Notes: generated by a model not told the origin, from the letters alone. Counted from the first letter of the stretch, positions 34,678-43,559 are shown. The stretch: 64,000 nucleotides of DNA from Longispora sp040681875 (GCF_040681875.1 NZ_JBFAZP010000002.1:682001-746000); one strand, 5' to 3'. Numbers and translations are program-made.

Positions 34678-35109
34678 ATGTCTGAACGTGAACCCGCAGC
34701 GCCCTGGTCCGCTGGTGCCGTCTTCGTGCTGACCCTGCTGTGGCTGGGCGGCCTGGTGGTGCTCGCCGGGTTCGCCTTCAGCGCCGGCATGGAACAATGG
34801 TCCAACTTCTACAGCGAGACCACCGCGGCGGAGGCCGACAGCCTCGAGCGCCAGGGAAATCTGATCATGATGTCGGGCGGGATCCTCCTGTTCGCCGGAC
34901 CCACGGTCATCGCCGCGACGGCGGCTCTGGGGCGGCGGTACTGGGCCGCCGGGATCTACGGTGTCCTCGCCGTGCTGACCCTGATCGCCGGCCTGACCAT
35001 CGCCGGGCCGGCGTACCGGAAGCTGAACCCGCCCGCGCCGGAACCGTCCCCGTCGTACGTGTGCCAGGAGACCAGCGGCGAGGGCGGCCCCAGTTGCCCG
35101 GGCGGCTGA
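34678..35109 (+). CDS. small three-helix membrane protein
   Basis: 143 residues with hydrophobic segments at about 15-37, 63-83 and 90-110, an extracytoplasmic loop after the first, and a short C-terminal tail ending in two Cys and CPGG. The layout, ending in ...SGEGGPSCPGG, resembles the uncharacterised DUF6234 type of Streptomyces membrane proteins, an uncertain recollection. The gene stands alone behind a palindrome. Confidence 0.7.
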   Translation: MSEREPAAPWSAGAVFVLTLLWLGGLVVLAGFAFSAGMEQWSNFYSETTAAEADSLERQGNLIMMSGGILLFAGPTVIAATAALGRRYWAAGIYGVLAVLTLIAGLTIAGPAYRKLNPPAPEPSPSYVCQETSGEGGPSCPGG

Positions 35110-35134
35110 GCGCCGCGACGGTGAGCGTTCCCGA

Positions 35135-35157
35135 CCCCGGGACACCAGGTCCCTGGG
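35135..35157. terminator. possible terminator hairpin
   Basis: A 9-bp inverted repeat with one mismatch (35135-35143 with 35149-35157), 25 bp after the small membrane protein gene and before the convergent epoxide hydrolase remnant. Confidence 0.35.
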
Positions 35158-35169
35158 CCGGGCGCCGGC

Positions 35170-35439
35170 TCAGCGCAGCCCGGCGAAGAAGGCCCGCACG
35201 TCCTCGGTGACGGTCCCCGGGTGGGTGTGCGCCGCGTAGTGGCCGGTGATGTCCTTGTGCACGTTCCAGGACACGATCGCCGCGTGGTCGCGCTCGGCGA
35301 ACCGGCGGATCGACGCGAAGTCCCCGGAGCCCGCCGCGCACAGCCCGGTCGGCACACTGGTCGGACCCGTGGGGCCGTGTCCGGCGCGGGCGTTCTCGGC
35401 GTAGAACCGGATGGCGGAGCCCGCGGTCCGGGTCAGCCA
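35170..35439 (-). pseudogene. 3' remnant of an epoxide-hydrolase-like gene
   Basis: About 90 codons ending at a normal stop. They read like the C-terminus of actinobacterial epoxide hydrolases: WLTRTAGSAIRFYAEN, a proline/glycine loop, FASIRRFAERDHAAIVSWN, then GHYAAHTHPGTVTEDVRAFFAG. The catalytic His of this family lies in the GHYAA segment and is present. The N-terminal two-thirds (oxyanion hole, nucleophile Asp) are absent. Upstream of Trp at 35437-35439 the frame is antisense to another gene fragment, so the gene is truncated. Confidence 0.65.
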
Positions 35440-35776
35440 AGCGGCGGGTCGGGCCGGTGACCGGGAGGCGGCCCGCGCCGCGCTCGCCGAGGCCGCGACG
35501 ATCGCCGCCGACCTGGGGACCGCGCCCCTGGCGGCCCGGATCGCGGACCTGCTCGATCCGCCGCCGGCCCCGCACGGCCTCACGGACCGCGAACGGCAGG
35601 TCCTGGTCCTGGTCGCCCGGGGGCTCAGCAACCGGCAGGTCGGCCGGGAGCTGGGGATCTCGCAGAACACGGCGGGGGTGCACGTGTCGAGGATCCTGGC
35701 GAAGCTGGGCGCGGCGAGCCGGACCGAGGCGGCGGCGGTGGCGCACCGCGCGGGGTGGACCACAGACGACGCCTGA
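35438..35776 (+). pseudogene. 3' remnant of a LuxR-family regulator gene
   Basis: About 112 codons to the stop. They hold a helical repeat end (GDREAARAALAEAATIAADLG) and a complete LuxR-type HTH (LTDRERQVLVLVARGLSNRQ to GISQNTAGVHVSRILAKLG). This is the C-terminus of a large LuxR/MalT-type regulator; the NTPase and most of the repeat domain are missing. The fragment begins exactly where the opposite-strand epoxide hydrolase fragment begins. It could still be translated as a free HTH if a start is supplied. Confidence 0.65.
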
Positions 35777-35784
35777 CGCGCGGC

Positions 35785-35814
35785 GGTCGACGCCCGGCTG
35801 CCCGGACGTCGACC
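35785..35814. terminator. possible terminator hairpin
   Basis: An 8-bp inverted repeat (35785-35792 with 35807-35814) between the LuxR remnant and the convergent I36-type gene. Confidence 0.4.
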
Positions 35815-35827
35815 ACCCCACAGCCCC

Positions 35828-36238
35828 CTAGTAGCAGGTGTAGGTCCTGAACTCGTGGGACCGCAGGTTCAGTCCGATGATGTCCCACATCGTGTTGGGC
35901 GGGATGCAACCGGCCGAGTTCTGGTTGTTCGCGTCGAAGTAGAACCAGGCGAAGTAGCCCGTCTTGTTGTAGACGGAGCCGACGTTGTTGTTGGTGGACC
36001 ACGAGCAGCGGACGCTGCCGTTGCGCCAGTCGTTGTCGGCGCTGTTCCAGGTGCACCGCCGGCCGACTCCGCCGTACTGGTCCCAGACGCACAACGTGGC
36101 GCTGGGACAGTCCCAGGCCGCCGTCACGCTGACGGGCGTCCGCGCCTCGGCGGTGGCGGCGGTGGCCGTGCCGCTGAGTCCGCCGAGCAGCAGCGCGAAC
36201 ATGCTGAGCGCGACGAGGATCCTCTGTGTGGTTCTCAC
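35828..36238 (-). CDS. secreted peptidase-inhibitor I36 family protein
   Basis: 136 residues starting at GTG 36238, preceded by GGGGGA. Signal peptide to about Ala28-Ala29, then a Cys-rich domain: CPSATLCVWDQYGGVGRRCTWNS, CSWSTNNNVGSVYNKTGYFAWFYFDANN. This matches the Streptomyces metalloproteinase-inhibitor (I36, beta/gamma-crystallin-like) family, which is secreted and binds metalloproteases. Divergent from the SARP gene with a 120-bp gap, so the SARP may control it. It could restrain one of the secreted proteases encoded in this window. Confidence 0.85.
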   Translation of the reverse strand: MRTTQRILVALSMFALLLGGLSGTATAATAEARTPVSVTAAWDCPSATLCVWDQYGGVGRRCTWNSADNDWRNGSVRCSWSTNNNVGSVYNKTGYFAWFYFDANNQNSAGCIPPNTMWDIIGLNLRSHEFRTYTCY

Positions 36239-36358
36239 GTGTCCCCCATGGGTGGAAGGGTCGTTGACCCGTTCAATACACAGCACTGGACTTACTGGCG
36301 CCTTTCAATGTCTGATGTGGAGGTAAGGTTCCGTCTTCGCAAGTCACGGGGTGTTTGG

Positions 36359-39208
36359 ATGACGGTGCTCGTGCTCGGTGACGTCTGCCTGGACGTCGGT
36401 GGCCGCCGGTTGGCCGCGCCGCCGGGGGTGTCCGGGGCGATCCTGGCGGCGCTCGCGGTGGCCGACCACCCGCTGTCCGTGGACCGGTTGTACGCCCTGG
36501 CGTGGGGCACCCGCCCGACCAGTGCGCCCGAGACCGTCGTGCAGGTCGGGGTGCACCGGTTGCGGCGCTGGCTCGCCGAGCACGCCGGGGGCTCGGTGCG
36601 GGTGGTGACGGCGGCCGGCCGGTACACCCTGGAGGCTGATCTTCCGACGGACCTGGAGCGGTTCCGGACGCTGCGGGCCGCAGCCGGTGGTGCCCGCCCG
36701 CTGCTGGAGGAGGCCCTGGAGCTGTGGCGCGGGCCGGCCCTCGGGACGCTGGCCAGGGCCGGCCTGGCCGAGCGGGCGGCGGAGCTGGACCGGGAACACG
36801 CCGCGGTGGTCACCGGGTGCGCGGCCGCCGCGCTCGCCGACGGGGACCCGGAACGGACGTTGACCCTGGCCGTGCCGCTGGCCGCCGCGCACCCGCTCGA
36901 CGAGGGGGTGCACGCGCTGGTCCTCGACGCGCTGACGGCCAGCGGCCAGCAGAGCGCGGCCCTGCTCGCCTTCGAACGGATCCGGCGGAGCCTGGCGGAG
37001 GAGCTGGGCGTCGGTCCGGGGGCGGCGTTGAACGCCGCGCACCTGCGCGCGCTGCGCCCGGCCGGGCCGGACCCCGCCGCCCGCCCGACCCCCGTGGTGC
37101 AGCTGCCGGCCGACACCGCGGACTTCACGGGCCGCGCGCGCCAGATCGCCGAGCTCCGGGCGGCCCTGACCGGGGCCCGCGACACGCTGCCCGTCGTGGT
37201 CCTGGTGGGGCACGCGGGCGTCGGCAAGTCCACCCTGGCCGTGCACGTGGCGCAGCACCTGGGTGAGGCGTTCCCGGACGGCCGGCTGTACCTGAACCTG
37301 CGCGACCTGTCCGCCGCCGAGGCCCTGGCCCGGCTGCTCCGCGCCCTCGACGTGCACGGCTCGGCGCTGCCGGTCGAGCTGGCCGACCGGGCGGCGATGT
37401 TCCGGGAACGGTGCGCCGGACGCCGGCTGCTGGTGGTGCTCGACGACGCGACGGAGGAGAGCCAGCTGCCGCCGCTGTTGCCGGGCAGCCCGACGTGCGC
37501 GGTCCTCGTCACCAGCCGGATCCGGTTGACCGGCCTGCCCGGCGCCCGGATCGTCGGCCTGGACGTGCTCGAACCGGCCGAGTCGGTCCAGCTGCTCTGC
37601 CGGATCGTCGGTCGGCACCGGGCGGACCGGCCGGCCGACGCCCGGGTGCTGGCCCAGTTGTGCGGGCATCTGCCGTTGGCGCTGCGGGTCGCGGGTGCCA
37701 AACTGGCCGGCCGGCCCGGGCGCACCCTGGGCTGGCTGACCTCCCGGCTCACCGACGAACGCCGCCGCCTCGACGAGCTGACGCACGGCGACCTCGCGGT
37801 CCGGGCCAGCCTGGAGCTGAGCTACCGGACCCTGGGCGATCCGGAGCGCCGGACGTTCCGGCTGCTCGGCGCGCTGGAGGCGCGGACCGTCACCAGCTGG
37901 GTGGTGCGCGCGATGCTCGACGTCGGCCCGCGCGAGGCCGAGGACCTGCTCGACGTGCTCGCCGGTTGCCACCTCCTCGAGAGCTGCGGCCCGGACCGGT
38001 TCCGGTTCCACGACCTGGTCCGGTTGTACGCGAAGGAACGCGCCGCCGAGGAGGAGCCCCCGGACGCGCTCGCCGCGGCGGTCACCCGGGCCGTCACGGG
38101 CTGGCTGGCCCTGGCGAGGCGGGCGGAGGCCCAGCTCCAGGCGGGAGCGTGGCAGGTGCCGGACCGGCACCCGGCGGAGCTGGCGGGCGAGGTGGTCTCC
38201 GATCCGCTGGCCTGGTTCGAGGCGGAGCGCGACGGGATCGTGGCGGCGGTCCAGCAGGCCGCCAGGGTGGGCGCGGCCGGGCTGGCCTGGTCGCTGGCCG
38301 CGACCGCCGCGGGCTACTTCGACCTGCACGGCGACCTCGACGAGTGGCGCCGGACCCACCTGCTCGCCCTGGAGGCGGCGGAGCTGGCGGGCGACCGGAC
38401 CGGGGTGGCGTACCTGCGGCTCGGGCTGGCCCGGCTGGCAGCCCGCGACGACGACCTGGACCTGTTCGAACGGCTGCTGCGCCGGGCCCGGGCCGAGTTC
38501 GCGACCCTGGACGACCGGCACGGCCTGGCGTTGACGGACTGCGCCCTCGCCGAGCTGGCCCGGTTCACCGACGACCACGCCGAGGCGTGCCGGCTGGTCG
38601 CGGTGGTGCTCGGACACCTCCGGGAGCACCCGGACCCGTTGGCCCTGCTGCGGGCGCTGCTCCTGGAAGGGATGCTGCACCTGGACGCCGGGGCGTACGG
38701 GGCAGCCGAGGTCCGGTTCGTCGAGGGCCTGGCGATGGCCCGGTCCCTCGGGTGCCTGCGGTTCACGGCGCAGCACCAGCAGTTCCTCGGCGAGGTCTAC
38801 GCCGCCACCGGTCGCGCCCCGGCCGGGGTCGCGGCGTGCAGGGAGGCCGAGGCGCTGTTCCGTTCGGCGGGCGACGAGCTGCGCGCCACGTACGTGCGGA
38901 CCACGATCGCCGAGGCGCTGATCCGGGGCGGCGACCCCGATCAGGCGTGCGCGATGGTGGTGGAGTGCGTCGCCACCCACGGCAGGCTGGGTGACGCGTT
39001 CGGCCTGGCGCAGGCGTTGACGGTGCTCGGCGAGGCGCACCTGGCCGCCGGCCGGCCGGCGGAGGCGGTGGTGGCGCTGACCCGGGCGGGCGCGCACTGG
39101 CGGAATCTCGATCCGGCGCACACGGCGGAGGAGGCGGGGTGCGCGGAACTCCTGGGCAGGGCCGGCGCGGGGGTCGCCGGAACGAAATACCGGGGCGGCC
39201 GTGGATAG
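36359..39208 (+). CDS. AfsR/SARP-family regulator (winged helix, BTAD, NB-ARC, TPR)
   Basis: 949 residues. An OmpR-like winged helix (about 1-90; LSVDRLYALAWGTRPTSAPETVVQVGVHRLRRWL) and the bacterial transcriptional activation domain (to about 235; HPLDEGVHALVLDALTASGQQSAALLAFERIRRSLAEELG) define the SARP. An NB-ARC NTPase follows with P-loop VGHAGVGKST (about 281-290) and LLVVLDDA Walker B. The remaining 350 residues form TPR-like helical pairs. AfsR-type SARPs activate secondary metabolism or development genes. Start at the ATG at 36359; an ATG at 36308 in frame has no ribosome site. Candidate targets are the divergent I36 gene or distant genes. Confidence 0.93.
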   Translation: MTVLVLGDVCLDVGGRRLAAPPGVSGAILAALAVADHPLSVDRLYALAWGTRPTSAPETVVQVGVHRLRRWLAEHAGGSVRVVTAAGRYTLEADLPTDLERFRTLRAAAGGARPLLEEALELWRGPALGTLARAGLAERAAELDREHAAVVTGCAAAALADGDPERTLTLAVPLAAAHPLDEGVHALVLDALTASGQQSAALLAFERIRRSLAEELGVGPGAALNAAHLRALRPAGPDPAARPTPVVQLPADTADFTGRARQIAELRAALTGARDTLPVVVLVGHAGVGKSTLAVHVAQHLGEAFPDGRLYLNLRDLSAAEALARLLRALDVHGSALPVELADRAAMFRERCAGRRLLVVLDDATEESQLPPLLPGSPTCAVLVTSRIRLTGLPGARIVGLDVLEPAESVQLLCRIVGRHRADRPADARVLAQLCGHLPLALRVAGAKLAGRPGRTLGWLTSRLTDERRRLDELTHGDLAVRASLELSYRTLGDPERRTFRLLGALEARTVTSWVVRAMLDVGPREAEDLLDVLAGCHLLESCGPDRFRFHDLVRLYAKERAAEEEPPDALAAAVTRAVTGWLALARRAEAQLQAGAWQVPDRHPAELAGEVVSDPLAWFEAERDGIVAAVQQAARVGAAGLAWSLAATAAGYFDLHGDLDEWRRTHLLALEAAELAGDRTGVAYLRLGLARLAARDDDLDLFERLLRRARAEFATLDDRHGLALTDCALAELARFTDDHAEACRLVAVVLGHLREHPDPLALLRALLLEGMLHLDAGAYGAAEVRFVEGLAMARSLGCLRFTAQHQQFLGEVYAATGRAPAGVAACREAEALFRSAGDELRATYVRTTIAEALIRGGDPDQACAMVVECVATHGRLGDAFGLAQALTVLGEAHLAAGRPAEAVVALTRAGAHWRNLDPAHTAEEAGCAELLGRAGAGVAGTKYRGGRG

Positions 39209-39220
39209 CCGCCCCGGTAT
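39187..39220. terminator. bidirectional hairpin terminator
   Basis: A perfect 13-bp inverted repeat (39187-39199 with 39208-39220, 8-nt loop) that overlaps the SARP stop codon and precedes the convergent secreted protein gene. Confidence 0.75.
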
Positions 39221-39236
39221 CACCATTCGGTACCCT

Positions 39237-39677
39237 TTAGAAACGGGAGTAGATCTGCCATTCCTTGCCGCAGTCCTCGCCCCGGACATTGAATGTGCAC
39301 TCCGCGATCCAGACCTTCTGGGCGTTGCGGAAACTGAACTCGAAGGACTTCGGAGTCGAGTTGTGGCCGCCGCTGTTGGTCGCCCGGTGGTAGCTGATCT
39401 GGCCACCCGAGTTGCGGACCTTGACCCGGACGCGGGCGCTCTTGCTGTCCCCCGCCGTGTCCCAGACCTTGCCCCGGACGTGGACGTCCCAGTTGCTGCC
39501 GCTGGTGGTCTTCCACAGGTCACCCTCGGCGCTCGCGCCGGCCACGCCCTCGGGGTTGGTGTTCCAGTAGCTGTTGATCACGTCGGCGTGTGCGATGCCG
39601 GAGGCGCCGAGGGCGAGCCCGACACCCGCCAGCGTCGCGAGGAACACGGAGACTTTCCGTCTCTTCAGGATTGCCAT
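39237..39677 (-). CDS. small secreted protein of unknown function
   Basis: 146 residues from an ATG with GGGGGA upstream. A signal peptide (KRRKVSVFLATLAGVGLALGASGIAHA) precedes a mature domain of about 115 residues rich in Ser, Asn, Gly and aromatic residues, with two Cys close to the C-terminus (AECTFNVRGEDCGKEW). A jelly-roll-like alternation of strands is likely (VHVRGKVWDT, ARVRVKVRN, FEFSFRNAQKVWIAEC). I do not recognise a family. It converges with the SARP. Confidence 0.8.
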   Translation of the reverse strand: MAILKRRKVSVFLATLAGVGLALGASGIAHADVINSYWNTNPEGVAGASAEGDLWKTTSGSNWDVHVRGKVWDTAGDSKSARVRVKVRNSGGQISYHRATNSGGHNSTPKSFEFSFRNAQKVWIAECTFNVRGEDCGKEWQIYSRF

Positions 39678-39729
39678 GTGTTGTCGTCCCCCTGTTGTGG
39701 GCGGCCGGCCATTTCTGCCGGCCGCGTGC

Positions 39730-39779
39730 CTCAAATCTTGTTGATCGCGGCTGGGAAGGCAATACCGCACAAGTTTGAG
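39730..39779. promoter_or_regulatory. spaced inverted repeat upstream of the small secreted gene
   Basis: CTCAAATCTTG (39730-39740) and CAAGTTTGAG (39770-39779) are inverted copies of one another apart from one extra T, about 30 bp apart, 55-100 bp before the start at 39677. Could be an operator pair; evidence is weak. Confidence 0.3.
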
Positions 39780-39880
39780 ACACGCGCTACCGCCGGGGCT
39801 GTAGTGACTATTCCGATGTACGTCCCAAGTGGTGCCCGACTTCCATTACCGCGGTACACGAAAATTGCTTGACCGGCGGT

Positions 39881-42394
39881 CTAGGGGAAGACGAACCAGG
39901 TGAATGTCACCTGCGCGGTGCGTCCGCTCGCGTCGGTCACCGTGACGGTGACGTTCCGGTTCTGGAAGGTCGTCGGGGTGCCGCTGACGACGCCCGTGGC
40001 CTGGTTGACGCTGAGGCCGGTGGGCAGGTTGGTGGCGGTGAAGCGGTAGGGGGCGCTGCCGCCGGAGGCCCGCAGGGCCAGGGTGACGGGCTTGCCCACG
40101 TTGGAGATCTGCAGGCCGGGGTTGGCCAGGGTCAGGTTGGTGGGGGTGGTCGACCCCACGGTGAGGGTGAACGTGGTCTGCGCGCTGGTCTGGCCCTTGG
40201 TCCCGGTGACGGTGATCGGGTAGGTGCCGGCCGGGGTGTTCGCGCTGGTGGCGACCGTCAGGGTGGCGTTGCCGCCCACGGAGATGGTCGTCGGGTCGAA
40301 CGTGGCGGTGGCCCCGCTCGGCAGGCCGCTGGCGGACAGGGTGATGTCGCCGGTCGGCGGGGTGGTGCCGCCGAGCTGCTCGTTGGCCCAGTCCCCCATC
40401 ACGCCGTGCAGGCGGCCGTGGGCGTTGTAGGACGCGCAGTCGGTGCGCAGCCAGGAGAAGACGCCGTAGATCTTGCCGTTGGACAGGTACGGGCCGCCGC
40501 TGTCGCCCTGGCACAGGCCGGTGCTGTTGTCGCCGTACCCGTCGCAGAACATGTACCGGGCGTCGAACTGGTTGTTGATGGTCTTGCAGTTCTGGTCGTC
40601 GGCGACGGGCAGCACGGTCTCGTTCAGCTTGGTGTTGCGGTTGGTGTCGTTCGCGTCGGTCTTGCCGTAGCCGACGGCGGTGCCCCGGGTGCCGACCGGC
40701 AGGGTGTCACCGGACTTGGCGACCGCCGGGTAGGCCATGCCGGCGGGGGTGGGGATGTCCGAGGCCGCGATGATGACCGCGACGTCCCAGCCGGTCCGCC
40801 AGCCGTCGCTCGCGTTGTAGTTGGGGTGCGTGCGGTACTCGGCGATCTCGATCCGGGTGCCCGTGTTCGTGTTCGCCAGGTCGTCGCGGCCGTAGACCAG
40901 GTACTTGTCGCCCTGGGCGAACTTGCAGTGCGCGGCGATCAGCACGATCCGCTTGGCCACGACGCTGCCGGTGCAGGACTGCTCGGTCGGCCGCGCGCCA
41001 CCCGCCCGGTGCTGGGAGATGATGAACGGGTACTTGGCCACGGTGGTCTGCGTGCCGTTGATGACCCCCTGGGGCGGGGCGGCGGTGGTGGCGGTGGCGG
41101 TGATCCTCGTGCTGGCCGAACCGCCGGCCTGGACGGTGGCCGAGGTGGGGCTGGCCGCCAGCGTGTAGTCGCCGGTCGGCGGCTCGGTGCCGCCCGTCGG
41201 CACGTACAGCAGCTTGTTCGGGGTACCGGCCGGCAGGTTGTTCAGCTTGCCGGTGGACGCGTTGTCCATCACCCAGGAGTGCACCTGGGCGGGGGTGGCC
41301 GACGGGTGGCCGGTCAGGTAGGTGGCGACGGCGCCCGCGACGTGCGGGGCGGCCATCGACGTGCCGGACATGGTCGTCGTCGCGGTGTCGGAGCCGTGGT
41401 GCGCCGACAGGATGTTGCTGCCGGGCGCGTGCAGGTCCATGCAGGTGCCGTAGTTGGAGTCGCCGGCCTTGCCGTCGCTGGAGGTGGAGTTGCCGACCTG
41501 GAGCGCCTCGGTGACCTGGCCGCCGGGGCCGTGGTTGCAGGCGTTGGCGCCGTTGTTGCCGGTGATCAGCGACCACTGCACGCCCGACTGGACCGAGGAC
41601 CGGATGGCGCTGGCGGCGATGTCCTTGTCGTCGGTGTACACCGACAGGTTCACCACGGCGGGCTTGACCGCGTTGGCGGTGACCCATTCGGCGGCCTTGG
41701 ACACGTCGATGTCCTTGCCCATGCCGTCGCAGCCGAGGACGCGCACGGAGACCAGCTTGGCCTTCTTGGCCACGCCGTAGGTCTTGCCGGCGGCGATGCC
41801 GGACACGTGGGTGCCGTGGCCGTGACAGTCCGAGCCGTTGGTCGAGGGGACCACGAGGTCGGTACCCGCAGAGGCCCGGCCCTCGAACTCGGTGTGGCTG
41901 AACCGGATCCCGGTGTCCACGACGTAGACCGTGACGCCCTGACCGGCCGCCGCGTCGTCGTAGGTGTAGGACTTCGACAGCGGGAGGCTGGCCTGGTCGA
42001 TGCGGTCCAGGCCCCAGTTGGGCGGGTTGGGCTGGGTGACCGCCCCGCCGACGCCGGCCGTGCCGGACTGTGCGACGGAGGCGACCTCGGGGCGGGCGGC
42101 GATCCGGCGGGCGGCCCGCTCCGACAGGCCCTCGACCGCGTAGCCGGTCATGGTGCGGGTGTACACCGAGTGCAGGCGGCCACCGTAGCGGGCGACGGCC
42201 GCCTCGGCGGTGGACTGGGTGGCCGTCGCGGTCAGCGCGTTCGGCTTCAGGGTCACCAGGTAGGCGCCCGGAACGGGGTTGCGGGCGGCGTGCCGCACGT
42301 CGGTCTCGGCCTCGTCGGCGTGCGCCAGGCCGGGTGACAGGGCCAGGAGCAGTGTCGCCGCTCCGGCCGCCAGGAATGCTCGGGTGGTTGACAT
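39881..42394 (-). CDS. secreted dual protease: subtilisin (S8) and trypsin (S1) domains in one chain
   Basis: 837 residues. Signal peptide to about Ala26; inhibitor-I9-like propeptide (about 30-110, AYLVTLKPNAL...RYGGRLHSVYTRTMTGYAVEGLS); a proteinase-K-type subtilisin domain with Asp160, His193 and Ser346 intact; a linker with the start of a beta-sandwich repeat (PPTGDYTLAASPTSATVQAGG). Then a complete chymotrypsin-fold domain from VINGTQTTVAKYPF with His489 (IAAHC), Asp537 (WDVAVI) and Ser632 (CQGDSGGP). After it the repeat resumes (PPTGDITLSASGLPSGA) and an Ig-like putative-binding domain closes the chain. Start at 42394 has GGGA upstream. It stands alone on its strand. Function inferred: broad extracellular proteolysis, possibly with one domain activating the other. 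Confidence 0.93.
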   Translation of the reverse strand: MSTTRAFLAAGAATLLLALSPGLAHADEAETDVRHAARNPVPGAYLVTLKPNALTATATQSTAEAAVARYGGRLHSVYTRTMTGYAVEGLSERAARRIAARPEVASVAQSGTAGVGGAVTQPNPPNWGLDRIDQASLPLSKSYTYDDAAAGQGVTVYVVDTGIRFSHTEFEGRASAGTDLVVPSTNGSDCHGHGTHVSGIAAGKTYGVAKKAKLVSVRVLGCDGMGKDIDVSKAAEWVTANAVKPAVVNLSVYTDDKDIAASAIRSSVQSGVQWSLITGNNGANACNHGPGGQVTEALQVGNSTSSDGKAGDSNYGTCMDLHAPGSNILSAHHGSDTATTTMSGTSMAAPHVAGAVATYLTGHPSATPAQVHSWVMDNASTGKLNNLPAGTPNKLLYVPTGGTEPPTGDYTLAASPTSATVQAGGSASTRITATATTAAPPQGVINGTQTTVAKYPFIISQHRAGGARPTEQSCTGSVVAKRIVLIAAHCKFAQGDKYLVYGRDDLANTNTGTRIEIAEYRTHPNYNASDGWRTGWDVAVIIAASDIPTPAGMAYPAVAKSGDTLPVGTRGTAVGYGKTDANDTNRNTKLNETVLPVADDQNCKTINNQFDARYMFCDGYGDNSTGLCQGDSGGPYLSNGKIYGVFSWLRTDCASYNAHGRLHGVMGDWANEQLGGTTPPTGDITLSASGLPSGATATFDPTTISVGGNATLTVATSANTPAGTYPITVTGTKGQTSAQTTFTLTVGSTTPTNLTLANPGLQISNVGKPVTLALRASGGSAPYRFTATNLPTGLSVNQATGVVSGTPTTFQNRNVTVTVTDASGRTAQVTFTWFVFP

Positions 42395-42529
42395 CGGTGG
42401 TCCCATCGTGAGGGGTAGGGCGGAACACCCCGACCCTACGAACGAGGATCATCAATGCGAATGGCTTGTAAGAACGTAACTTGACATGGGTACGGGGTCG
42501 GAAGAGCCACAGCTCACAGGGGGGTACGA

Positions 42530-42556
42530 ACTGTTACGCGCCCCTGCGGTAACAGT
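42530..42556. terminator. inverted repeat downstream of the XRE regulator
   Basis: ACTGTTAC (42530-42537) and GTAACAGT (42549-42556) with an 11-nt centre, six bases after the XRE gene stop and 136 bp upstream of the dual-protease start. Most simply a terminator; an operator for the protease promoter is also possible. Confidence 0.45.
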
Positions 42557-42561
42557 CGGCG

Positions 42562-43461
42562 CTACACCTGCCAGCCGACCCCGAGCAGGCCGGGCCGGAC
42601 ATCCTCGGCCACGACCAGCGCGGTGCGGTCCGCGCCCAGCCACACGTCGTGGATGTCGCGGTACGTGTCGCCCTGGTGGCGCTGGCGGAACCGGTACACC
42701 CGCGACGGCAGGTCGCCGACGAAACCGACCTGGCAGGTCCACAACCGGCACGGCCGGGTGAAGCTGCGGTGGTAGCAGTCGGAGACGTCGGTGTCCGCCG
42801 CGAAGATCAGTTCGTAGTCGAGCACGGCGCACTCCCCGGCGGCGAGCGGCCGGTCGAAGATCAGTTCGGCGACCGTGACCTGGCCCTCGGTGCGGACCCG
42901 ACCGGGGCGGCAGTGCGCGAGTCCGCCCCAGCGCGGGGGTTCGCCGTGCTGGTCGGCCTGGTAGAACACGACCGTGCGGCCCACCCCGTCCACGAGTGCC
43001 CGCACCACCAACCGGACCCGCAGCAACCGCACGCCGGAGACGCCCTCCACGACGAACAGGTCGTTGACCGCCAGGAACTCCAGCTGGCCGTCCGGGGGCG
43101 CGTTGACCTCCGCCAACGCCGAGGGCCGGGCCGGCCACAACCGGCGGCGCGGCACCGAACCGGCCGGCCAGTGCACGGACCGGGCCGGGGCTCCTCTCGG
43201 GCGCAGCAGCGCGTGCAGGGAGCCGGCCGGTACCTCCAGGATCTCCTCCACGGCGGTCAGCGCCTCCAGCGAGCCGACCCGCTCGGGCTGGGAACGCCCC
43301 GACCGCCAGTAGGACAGGGTCGCGCGGGACAGCGACATGCCGCGTTCGGCCAGCCGGGCGGCCAGGGTCTCCAGGGACAGTCCCCTGGCGTCGAGCGCCA
43401 CGGCCAGCGCGACGGGGAAGGGTCCGATCCGCAACGCCTGCGCCACATCAGGCTCCACCAT
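42562..43461 (-). CDS. XRE-family helix-turn-helix regulator
   Basis: 299 residues. An N-terminal HTH (about 15-55; LSLETLAARLAERGMSLSRATLSYWRSGRSQPER) is followed by a beta-rich C-terminal domain with several Cys and His (AHCRPGRVRTEG, CYHRSFTRPCRLWTCQVGFVGDLPSRVYRFRQR) that may bind a ligand or metal. This long XRE architecture is common in actinomycetes, but the effector is unknown. It lies directly upstream of the dual protease on the same strand, separated by an inverted repeat. Confidence 0.83.
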   Translation of the reverse strand: MVEPDVAQALRIGPFPVALAVALDARGLSLETLAARLAERGMSLSRATLSYWRSGRSQPERVGSLEALTAVEEILEVPAGSLHALLRPRGAPARSVHWPAGSVPRRRLWPARPSALAEVNAPPDGQLEFLAVNDLFVVEGVSGVRLLRVRLVVRALVDGVGRTVVFYQADQHGEPPRWGGLAHCRPGRVRTEGQVTVAELIFDRPLAAGECAVLDYELIFAADTDVSDCYHRSFTRPCRLWTCQVGFVGDLPSRVYRFRQRHQGDTYRDIHDVWLGADRTALVVAEDVRPGLLGVGWQV

Positions 43462-43514
43462 CCCTTGAGCCTGACCCTCCCCGACCTGGCTGTAAAGGCC
43501 GGCGCCCCCAGTTC

Positions 43515-43548
43515 GGCACGCCCCGCCGGACCTCCGGCGGGGCGTGCC
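43515..43548. terminator. hairpin terminator of the sigma/anti-sigma operon
   Basis: A perfect 15-bp inverted repeat (43515-43529 with 43534-43548) with a 4-nt loop, just after the CU044_5270 gene and before the XRE gene. Confidence 0.75.
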
Positions 43549-43559
43549 TCGTGGACCGG

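Noticed and set aside
36272..36309. Two TTCAAT words in the SARP/I36 intergenic region as SARP-binding repeats
   Set aside because: Spacing is 32 bp rather than the usual 11 or 22 bp and each word is only six bases.
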